A stretch of DNA of 8,968 nt, taken from NCBI GenBank assembly GCA_007119005.1, contig SKQM01000169.1, positions 1-8,968 of the forward strand, in the 5' to 3' direction. Shown in pieces: positions 1 through 5,270 of this stretch (its first letter is position 1; the number at the start of each line of letters is the position of its first letter). The notes beneath the pieces were generated by a model. It saw only the letters and a program-made list of their open reading frames with translations, searched no databases and was not told the DNA's origin. Position numbers and translations under genes: made by a program. The DNA comes from Thioalkalivibrio sp. GTDB taxonomy: Bacteria; Pseudomonadota; Gammaproteobacteria; Ectothiorhodospirales; Ectothiorhodospiraceae.

Positions 1-523
1 CGAGGATCTGCGCGGCGAGGTTCAGGGTCAGGTGGCCCAGTTCGACCGGGCTGCCCGGTTCCAGCTCCAGGGAAAGCAGCAGCGCACCATCGCCCCAGGC
101 CTCGCCGGGCATCGGGCCGCGTTCGCGTCGTTCCGGTTCGGGGTCTGCGCGCAACTGCACTTCGCCCCGCAGCGGCCAGTCCTGGTCCACCGCGCGAACC
201 GAGACCAGCTGCGATTCGTCGTCCGGGGTGAACAGCACACTCGGAAGCGTGGCACTGCGGGTCGCGGCCAGGCCCAGCGAGCGCGCCTGATCCAGCCAGT
301 GCTCGGGGATCGCGGAATCCGAAACCACCGCTATGTCGCCGCCAAGCAGCGTCGCCGCCTGTTGGGTCATGCCGCGATCGACCCGGTCGGTGAAGAAGCC
401 GACCGCCGCGACCGCAGCCACCGCGATCACCAGCGCGGCCGCCAGCACGCGCAGTTCTGGGCTGCGCCACTCGCGCAGGGTGTCGCGCAGGAAGGCGGAC
501 CCGCGTCTGCGCGCCGGCGTCAC
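1..523 (-). CDS. YbbP-like ABC transporter permease (MacB/FtsX type), partial
   Basis: This is the N-terminal part (174 codons) of an inner-membrane permease that runs off the left edge; family members are about 800 residues. The start is GTG at 521-523, overlapping the ATPase stop in a GTGA tetranucleotide, so translation is probably coupled. The residues '[17 protein letters not shown]' (11-27) resemble the E. coli YbbP N-terminus, and one hydrophobic segment spans about residues 25-44. A soluble periplasmic-type region follows, with '[18 protein letters not shown]' and '[14 protein letters not shown]', as in YbbP. The reading is open with no internal stop. In this family the permease pairs with the neighbouring ATPase; YbbA/YbbP substrates are not well established, and roles in export or release from the membrane have been proposed. 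The homology call rests on remembered sequence and gene order. Confidence 0.85.
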   Translation of the reverse strand, partial: MTPARRRGSAFLRDTLREWRSPELRVLAAALVIAVAAVAAVGFFTDRVDRGMTQQAATLLGGDIAVVSDSAIPEHWLDQARSLGLAATRSATLPSVLFTPDDESQLVSVRAVDQDWPLRGEVQLRADPEPERRERGPMPGEAWGDGALLLSLELEPGSPVELGHLTLNLAAQIL

Positions 524-1239
524 TGCAGTACCCCGTCGCGGATGTGCACGATGCGGTCGCAGCGGTTTGCCAGTGCGGGATCGTGGGTGACCAGCACCAG
601 TGCGGCGCGGTGGTCCGCGGCACCCTCGCCGGCACTGGATCCGGCAAGCCCGAACAGGAGGTCAATGATTCTGGCGCCGGTCTCGGCATCCAGGTTCCCG
701 GTCGGTTCGTCGGCGAACAGCACGGCGGGCCGATCGACGATCGCACGGGCGATCGCCACGCGCTGCTGTTCTCCACCGGAGAGCTGGTGCGGGTAATGGC
801 TGGCCCGTGCCCGCAGCCCGACCTGTTCCAGCGCGGTGCGGGCGCGGGCGGTGAGATCGCGGCCCGAGACGCGGTCGTTGGCCGGGTTCAGCTCCAGCGG
901 CAGCAGCACGTTCTCCAGCGCCGTCAACGCCGGCAGCAACTGGAACGACTGGAACACGAATCCCACCCGTCCGGCGCGCAGTGCGGCTCGGCCGTCCTCG
1001 TCGAGTTTCCCGATATCCTGGCCGAGCAGGCGAACTTCTCCGGCACTGGCGGCGTCCAGACCAGCAAGAAGACCCAACAGGGTGGACTTGCCCGAGCCGG
1101 AGGCGCCGAGAATCGCGAGGCTCTCCCCGGGGTGGACGGCGAGGGAAATGCCACGCAGGATCTCCAGCGGGCCGCTGGGTCCGTAGATCCGCTTTTCCAG
1201 GCCGCTGGCCTGCAGTACGGAGTTCGAGGATGCATCCAT
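520..1239 (-). CDS. ybbA: YbbA-like ABC transporter ATP-binding protein
   Basis: This 239-residue cytoplasmic ATPase energises the adjacent permease. It contains the full ABC motif set: Walker [10 protein letters not shown] (45-53), Q-loop in VFQSFQLLP (Q97), signature LSGGEQQR (153-160), Walker [10 protein letters not shown] (172-180), D-loop GNLDAE and H-loop H219 in LVTHD. This is the LolD/MacB/YbbA subgroup pattern. The frame is open upstream to 1590, but ATG 1237-1239 is preferred: it gives the usual family N-terminus ('[13 protein letters not shown]') and has an AGGA eight bases upstream. The upstream extension is arginine/serine-rich and lies antisense to tesA. A small extra stretch (about 199-213) precedes the H-loop compared with E. 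coli YbbA as I remember it. Pairing with the YbbP-like permease and divergence from tesA support ybbA over lolD. Confidence 0.9.
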   Translation of the reverse strand: MDASSNSVLQASGLEKRIYGPSGPLEILRGISLAVHPGESLAILGASGSGKSTLLGLLAGLDAASAGEVRLLGQDIGKLDEDGRAALRAGRVGFVFQSFQLLPALTALENVLLPLELNPANDRVSGRDLTARARTALEQVGLRARASHYPHQLSGGEQQRVAIARAIVDRPAVLFADEPTGNLDAETGARIIDLLFGLAGSSAGEGAADHRAALVLVTHDPALANRCDRIVHIRDGVLQ

Positions 1240-1894
1240 GTTTCGGTTCCTGATCACAGTTCTTCTGGCGTTGCTATGGAGTGTTTCCAGCGCCGGTAAT
1301 TCCCCCGACGTGCATCGAATCCTGGTCCTCGGGGATTCGCTCAGCGCCGCGCACGGGATCGACGGCGACGCCGGGTGGGTCTCCCTGCTCGAGGCGCGCC
1401 TCGCCGGGCGCGAAACGCACTGGCAGGTCCGCAACGCCTCCGTGGGCGGCGAAACCACGGCTGGCGGGCGCACCCGCCTCCCGGCGCTGCTGGAGGAGGT
1501 CGGCCCGGACCTGCTCATTCTCGAGCTCGGCGGCAACGATGGGCTGCGCGGCCTGTCGCTGCGGGCGATGCGCGAGAACCTCGAGACCATGCTCGACGCC
1601 GCCGACGCGGCCAGCGCCGAGGTATTACTCGCCGGGATCGAGATTCCGCCTAATTATGGACCGGTCTACACCGACCGGTTCCGTGCGGTCTTCGCCGATC
1701 TCGCCGCGGACAGGGAGCTGGCGTTCGTGCCTTTCCTGCTGGAAGGCGTCGCGCTGGAGCCCGGGATGATGCTCGACGACGGCATTCACCCCGGCGCCGC
1801 GGCACAACCGCGGATCCTCGAGAACGTCTGGAGCGAACTCGAGCCGCTGCTGGACCGGCTGGAGCAGCGGGCACCGGCGCCCGCAGGGCGCTGA
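1238..1894 (+). CDS. tesA: TesA-like SGNH esterase / lysophospholipase L1
   Basis: This 218-residue hydrolase belongs to the family of E. coli TesA (thioesterase I / protease I / lysophospholipase L1), which cleaves acyl thioesters and esters in the periplasm. Visible motifs are block I GDSLS with nucleophile S34, the oxyanion glycine region NASVGGETT (about G70-G71), block III GGND (N100) and block V DDGIHP with D181 and H184. The Ser-Asp-His triad is therefore complete. The N-terminus '[15 protein letters not shown]' followed by SSA-GN looks like a signal peptide cleaved near residue 19. The start is supported by GAGGA (1226-1230) seven bases upstream. That ribosome site lies inside ybbA codons, and the two start codons share bases 1238-1239. 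In E. coli tesA is also divergent from ybbA-ybbP. The preferred substrate cannot be read from the sequence. Confidence 0.93.
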   Translation: MFRFLITVLLALLWSVSSAGNSPDVHRILVLGDSLSAAHGIDGDAGWVSLLEARLAGRETHWQVRNASVGGETTAGGRTRLPALLEEVGPDLLILELGGNDGLRGLSLRAMRENLETMLDAADAASAEVLLAGIEIPPNYGPVYTDRFRAVFADLAADRELAFVPFLLEGVALEPGMMLDDGIHPGAAAQPRILENVWSELEPLLDRLEQRAPAPAGR

Positions 1895-1923
1895 GCTGCG
1901 TCACACCCCGCGCCCGCAAACCG

Positions 1924-1994
1924 GCCGCCCAGAGGGCTGGCCTCCCACAGCCCGGCGGCCGACTCCCTTGTGGGAGGTGAGCCCCCTCGGCGAC
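1924..1994. repeat. REP doublet 1 (REPIN/BIME-like), upstream copy
   Basis: Two 26-nt REP-like units face each other. The left unit (1924-1949, minus-reading) and right unit (1969-1994, plus-reading) both begin TGTGGGAGG when read outward and then carry a short stem-loop. The left stem is CCAG/CTGG around CCCT; the right is TGAG/CTCG around CCCC with one wobble pair. The doublet is 71 bp and matches the second copy exactly 92 bp downstream. A TGTGGGAG-type head followed by a small palindrome is the known look of gammaproteobacterial REP elements. It lies between the convergent tesA and the gene ending at 2099, a usual REP setting. It may stabilise mRNA 3' ends or help end transcription; that is inference. 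Confidence 0.8.
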
Positions 1995-2015
1995 GAACCC
2001 CGTGCGGCAGGTCCA

Positions 2016-2086
2016 GTCGCCCAGAGGGCTGGCCTCCTACAGGCCGGCGGCAGGCTCCCTTGTGGGAGGCGAGCCCCCTCGGCGAC
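2016..2086. repeat. REP doublet 2 (REPIN/BIME-like), downstream copy
   Basis: This is the second 71-bp doublet. The left unit is 2016-2041 (head TGTAGGAGG on the minus strand, stem CCAG/CTGG around CCCT). The right unit is 2061-2086 (head TGTGGGAGG on the plus strand, stem CGAG/CTCG around CCCC). The outer arms also pair with each other across the 19-nt centre, giving a long imperfect hairpin. It ends 12 bp before the stop codon of the minus-strand gene at 2099. The flanking AACCCCG also repeats at offset 92 (1996-2002 and 2088-2094), so the duplicated unit is about 92 bp rather than just the hairpin. Confidence 0.8.
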
Positions 2087-2098
2087 CAACCCCGCCGG

Positions 2099-2467
2099 TC
2101 AGCCGGTGCCGAGCTTGCCACCGATCAGCTGCCGCAACTCCGCCAGGGTCTTCTCCGGCAGCAGTGCGCGGAGGACCGGGTGGGCATCCGCCTCGACCTC
2201 GCTGACCACCGGCAAGGTGAGAATGCGCGGCTGGCGGGTCAGGGGGTCTCCATACTGGTTGGCCTGGATCCCGGGGCTGGAACTCGTGTCCAGCAGTGCG
2301 ACCTGCGGACCCTCGGCAAGGACCTCGACCAGCTCCAGCACGCGGCCGCCGTATCGGCCGCGGATCCCGATCAGCGGAGCCAGCAACTGCACCATTTCCT
2401 GCGCCAGCTGACCCGGACGGGTCGAGAAGGCTTCGCGATCGCCGTAGTTGGTGTCCGGTAGGTTCAT
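2099..2467 (-). CDS. Hypothetical protein, 122 residues, unrecognised
   Basis: I do not recognise this protein. It is a small, soluble-looking product without a signal peptide, membrane segment, cysteines or an obvious motif. The N-terminal half (about 15-60) looks helical and amphipathic ('QLAQEMVQLLAPLIGIRG'). The middle has a Ser/Pro/Gly turn region ('DTSSSPGIQANQYGDP'), and the C-terminus is again helical ('TLAELRQLIGGKL'). It is believed real because ATG 2465-2467 has GAGGA eight bases upstream, its composition is balanced whereas overlapping frames are Arg/Pro-rich, and the REP elements begin 12 bp beyond its stop. It is monocistronic as far as can be seen: tesA converges on it, and the tRNA diverges from it. 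The long competing minus frame 2037-2576 runs through the REP elements and is taken as a shadow. Confidence 0.75.
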   Translation of the reverse strand: MNLPDTNYGDREAFSTRPGQLAQEMVQLLAPLIGIRGRYGGRVLELVEVLAEGPQVALLDTSSSPGIQANQYGDPLTRQPRILTLPVVSEVEADAHPVLRALLPEKTLAELRQLIGGKLGTG

Positions 2468-2515
2468 CTGTCTTGTCCTCTGCCGGCATTCTCCGCAAAC
2501 GACGCGATCGAGACG

Positions 2516-2530
2516 GAAAACCCGGTTTTC
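2516..2530. other. 15-nt perfect odd palindrome in divergent intergenic region
   Basis: GAAAACC and GGTTTTC flank a single C. The AT-rich arms stand out in very GC-rich DNA. It lies 48 bp upstream of the start of the hypothetical gene (minus) and 82 bp upstream of the tRNA (plus). Its size and symmetry fit a dimeric regulator site, but no regulator family can be named and it could be a chance hairpin. Confidence 0.35.
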
Positions 2531-2532
2531 GC

Positions 2533-2557
2533 GGGGTAGTGGGTCCGCGTCTACCCC
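2533..2557. other. Inverted repeat GGGGTAG / CTACCCC with 11-nt loop
   Basis: Seven-base perfect arms (2533-2539 and 2551-2557) enclose an 11-nt spacer, immediately right of the 15-nt palindrome. No T-run follows on either strand, so an intrinsic terminator is unlikely. A regulatory hairpin in the leader of the minus-strand gene is possible. Confidence 0.35.
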
Positions 2558-2598
2558 AACTGCCGGGCCTTGCCACTTCGCGCGCGCCGCACGCGGGT

Positions 2599-2604
2599 TA
2601 TACT
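2599..2604 (+). promoter_or_regulatory. Probable -10 element (TATACT) of tRNA-Arg
   Basis: TATACT matches the sigma-70 -10 consensus at five of six positions and lies eight bases before the tRNA. No good -35 is present at normal spacing: CTTCGC or TTCGCG sits there, and TTGCCA at 2570-2575 is 23 bp away. The predicted start, about 2611, would leave a 5' leader of only a few bases. Confidence 0.5.
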
Positions 2605-2612
2605 GAAGGCCT

Positions 2613-2689
2613 GTCCCCGTAGCTCAGCTGGATAGAGTGGCCCCCTCCTAAGGGGCAGGTCACAGGTTCGAATCCTGTCGGGGACGCCA
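2613..2689 (+). tRNA. tRNA-Arg (anticodon CCT)
   Basis: The 77-nt gene folds fully. The acceptor stem is GTCCCCG with CGGGGAC, the D-arm GCTC/GAGT has one G-T pair, and the anticodon stem is GCCCC/GGGGC. The anticodon loop is CTCCTAA, placing CCT at the anticodon. The variable loop is AGGTC and the T-arm is ACAGG-TTCGAAT-CCTGT. Discriminator G is followed by an encoded CCA. The CCU anticodon reads the AGG arginine codon, typically rare in high-GC proteobacteria. It stands alone, divergent from the hypothetical gene and convergent with hrpB. No copy of its 3' end is visible downstream, so there is no sign of an integrated element. Confidence 0.97.
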
Positions 2690-2698
2690 CAGAAAGAC

Positions 2699-2726
2699 CG
2701 GGGACCGATTAACGGATCTGTCCCCG
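2699..2726. repeat. GGGGAC-ended inverted repeat between tRNA and hrpB; possible hrpB terminator
   Basis: Arms CGGGGAC (2699-2705) and GTCCCCG (2720-2726) continue after one mismatch with GAT/ATC, leaving the loop TAACGG. Read on the minus strand, it lies 46 bp past the hrpB stop and is followed by GTCTTTCTG, a weak T-rich tail, so it could end hrpB transcription. On the plus strand no T-run follows, so it is a poor terminator for the tRNA. The arm sequences equal the tRNA acceptor-stem strands. Confidence 0.55.
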
Positions 2727-2772
2727 TATGGTCGGGCGTGTCGCCGCGGGATGGCGCCCGCCGTCGGGATGG

Positions 2773-5259
2773 TCAGGGCCGCCCGGGCGGCCGGGTGCCG
2801 CGATGGGGCTCGGCGCGCAACGGGTCGTCCGGCCAGTGGTGCTTCGGGTACCGGCCCTTCAGGTCCTTCGCCACCTCGGGATAGGTGCGCGTCCAGAAGC
2901 CGGCGAGGTCCTGCGTGATCTGCACCGGGCGCCGTGCGGGCGAAAGCAGGTGCAGCGTCAGCGGAACCTGGCCATTGCCGACGCGGGGGGTTTCGGTCCA
3001 GCCGAAGACTTCCTGGATGCGCACCTCGAGCACGGGTCGTGCGGGTTCGCTGTAATCGATCCGCAGCCGCGATCCACTGGGAACCGTGATGTGCGAGGGC
3101 GCGAGCTGGCCCAGCCGCTGCTGCCGTCCCCAGTCGAGCTCGGTAAGCAGGATCGCGGCCAGGTCCAGGCCGCGCAGGTGGCTCATGCGCGTCATGCCCG
3201 ACAGCCACGGTCCGAGCCAGGTCTTCAGGCGCTGCAGCAATGCCGCATCGCCCGTGTCCGGCCAGTCACCACCTTCGAGCGCACGGGCGAACGCCATGCG
3301 CTGGCGCAGCCGGACGGCCTCCGCTGTCCAGGGCAGACAGTCCAGCCCGGCACGCTCGACCGCCGTGAGCAGCATTCCGGTGACGATCTCCGGGTCCACC
3401 TGCGCCAGCGGCCGGCTCTCGAGCAGCAGCGCGCCGATCCGCTTCTCCCGGGTGGCACTGACCGCGCCGGTTTCGGAGTCCCATGCCACCCGGTCGGCGG
3501 TCTGGACCAGGTGCCCGAGGTCCCGGGTCAGGGACCCGGTTTCCAGCGGCGCCGCGAGGTGGATCGTGGCCTCGCGCTGGCCGGCATCGAGCACGGCGGC
3601 CACGAGGCAGGGAACGGCAGCGAGATCGTCACTGCGCGGGAAGCGGGCGCCGCGGCCGCCCGACAGCAGGAAACGCCCCTCCGGGCCCGGGCGTCGCAGC
3701 CCGATGCGGTCGGGGTAGGCGAACGCCAGCAGTAGGCCGGCGGATTCCGGGTCCACGGGCTCGTTTCGATCGATTCCAAGCTGGCTGGCCCAGCGTCCCG
3801 CCTGATGCAGAAGCCGCCGGCGCAACGCACCGTGGACCGCACCGGGGTCATCGCCGGCCAGTATACGCAGGCGTGACCGGAGATCCGCGCCCGCAAGATT
3901 CCGATCCAGCGGATCACGTTCTTCCAGCAGGGCGGCGAGCAGTGCCGCGGTGCGTCCCAGGCCCCGCTCGGTCGCGGCCAGTAGCATGTGTCCGAGCCGC
4001 GGGTGGGTGCCGAGCGCATCCAATGCCTGTCCATGGGTGGTGGCCCGCCCGACCCTGTCCAGGGCCCCGAGGTCGCGCAGCAGTTCGCGCGCCTGCGCCA
4101 GCGGCGCCTCCGGAGGAGCATCGAGCCACCGCAGCTCGCCAACCGACGCGCCCCAGCAGGCGAGACTCAGCGCAAGAGGGGCCAGGTCCGCCTCGAGGAT
4201 TTCGGGCGCCGACTGCGCCGCCAGCCGCTGCTGTTCCTCTTCCGGCCAGAGGCGGAAGCAGCGCCCCGGACCGGTGCGGCCCGCGCGTCCGGCGCGTTGC
4301 TCGGCGTTTGCACGGCTGATGCGGACCGTTTCCAGCCGGGTCAGGCCGGTGCGCGGGTCGAAACGTGGCCGGCGGGCGAATCCGGCGTCCACCACCACGG
4401 ATATGCCCTCGATGGTCAGGCTGGTCTCCGCGATGTCCGTGGCCAGCACGATCTTGCGTCGGCCCTCGGGCGCGGGTCGTATTGCCGCATCCTGTTCCTC
4501 GGGCGGCAACTGCCCGTGCAGCGGCGTGACCAGAGTCGACCTGTCCACCCGGTCGCGAAGCTGTTGCGCCGTTCGTTCGATCTCCCCGCGGCCGGGCAGG
4601 AACACCAGCAGGCTCCCCGGGTCGGACCGCAGTGCGGTGTCGATCGCACCGAGCACCGCGGGCACGATACGGCGGGTATCGAGCGAGCGCGTCGCGTAGT
4701 TGAGGTGGACCGGGTGGCTGCGGCCCTCGCTGCGAATCACCGGGGCAGGGTGCAGCCAGCCCGCGATGCGCTCCGCGTCCAGCGTGGCCGACATCACCAG
4801 CAGGCGCAGGTCCGGGCGCAGCAGTTCCCGGGTCTGCAGACACAGCGCCAGGCCGAGATCGGCCTGCAGGCTGCGTTCGTGGAACTCGTCGAAGATCACG
4901 ATCCCGATGTCTTCCAGCGCCGGGTCGCGCTGCAGGCGGCGCGTCAGGATGCCCTCGGTGACGACCTCGATACGCACATCGGCACCGCCGATCCGCTCGG
5001 TGCGGGTGGTGATGCCGACGGTCTTTCCCGGGGTCTCGCCGAGCTGGGTCGCCAGGCGGCGTGCGGCCGCGCGCGCGGCGAGGCGGCGGGGTTCCAGCAG
5101 CAGGATCCGGCCCGTGCACCAGGGTGCATCCAGCAGCGCCAGTGGCACCCGCGTGGTCTTGCCCGCGCCAGGAGGGGCCTGCAGCAGCGCAATGCCGTCC
5201 CTCGCCAGCACCTCCAGCAGTGGAGGCAGGCTGGATTCAACCGGCAGTGGCGCGGTCAA
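2773..5259 (-). CDS. hrpB: ATP-dependent helicase HrpB (DEAH/RHA family)
   Basis: This 828-residue helicase is close to the usual HrpB length. The N-terminus carries motif I GAGKTT (31-36), motif II DEFH (124-127, the HrpB form of DEAH, as DEFHERSLQ), motif III SAT (157-159), motif IV around LVFLPG (218-223), motif V TDIAETSLT (274-282) and motif VI QRAGRAGR (321-328). The rest matches the HA2-like region and the HrpB C-terminal domain, ending near 'RYPKHHWPDDPL'. The start is TTG (5257-5259), 11 bp after the glnD stop. No in-frame ATG is available nearby, and TTG puts 'LPVESSLPPLLEVL' at the usual distance from motif I. The ribosome site is weak, so coupling to glnD is likely. HrpB is a putative RNA helicase whose precise role is poorly defined. 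The 3' end contains a 16-bp GC palindrome (2777-2792). Confidence 0.95.
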   Translation of the reverse strand: MTAPLPVESSLPPLLEVLARDGIALLQAPPGAGKTTRVPLALLDAPWCTGRILLLEPRRLAARAAARRLATQLGETPGKTVGITTRTERIGGADVRIEVVTEGILTRRLQRDPALEDIGIVIFDEFHERSLQADLGLALCLQTRELLRPDLRLLVMSATLDAERIAGWLHPAPVIRSEGRSHPVHLNYATRSLDTRRIVPAVLGAIDTALRSDPGSLLVFLPGRGEIERTAQQLRDRVDRSTLVTPLHGQLPPEEQDAAIRPAPEGRRKIVLATDIAETSLTIEGISVVVDAGFARRPRFDPRTGLTRLETVRISRANAEQRAGRAGRTGPGRCFRLWPEEEQQRLAAQSAPEILEADLAPLALSLACWGASVGELRWLDAPPEAPLAQARELLRDLGALDRVGRATTHGQALDALGTHPRLGHMLLAATERGLGRTAALLAALLEERDPLDRNLAGADLRSRLRILAGDDPGAVHGALRRRLLHQAGRWASQLGIDRNEPVDPESAGLLLAFAYPDRIGLRRPGPEGRFLLSGGRGARFPRSDDLAAVPCLVAAVLDAGQREATIHLAAPLETGSLTRDLGHLVQTADRVAWDSETGAVSATREKRIGALLLESRPLAQVDPEIVTGMLLTAVERAGLDCLPWTAEAVRLRQRMAFARALEGGDWPDTGDAALLQRLKTWLGPWLSGMTRMSHLRGLDLAAILLTELDWGRQQRLGQLAPSHITVPSGSRLRIDYSEPARPVLEVRIQEVFGWTETPRVGNGQVPLTLHLLSPARRPVQITQDLAGFWTRTYPEVAKDLKGRYPKHHWPDDPLRAEPHRGTRPPGRP

Positions 5260-5270
5260 GGATGCAAAGC

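Noticed and set aside
1240..1590. N-terminal extension of the YbbA reading frame to 1590
   Set aside because: The added residues are Ser/Arg/Pro-rich, lie antisense to the conserved tesA catalytic region, and precede the normal family N-terminus; ATG 1239 has a ribosome site.
1924..2086. CRISPR array
   Set aside because: There are only two repeats, the units are inverted doublets with similar rather than unique spacers, and no cas genes are seen.
2037..2576. 179-residue minus-strand frame overlapping the hypothetical gene
   Set aside because: It reads through REP elements and is Arg/Pro-rich; the 122-residue frame has the ribosome site and balanced composition.
2613..2772. tRNA-Arg as an integration site for a mobile element
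   Set aside because: The tRNA 3' end has no repeat downstream, no integrase is present and the next gene is housekeeping hrpB; only the 5' 11-mer recurs.
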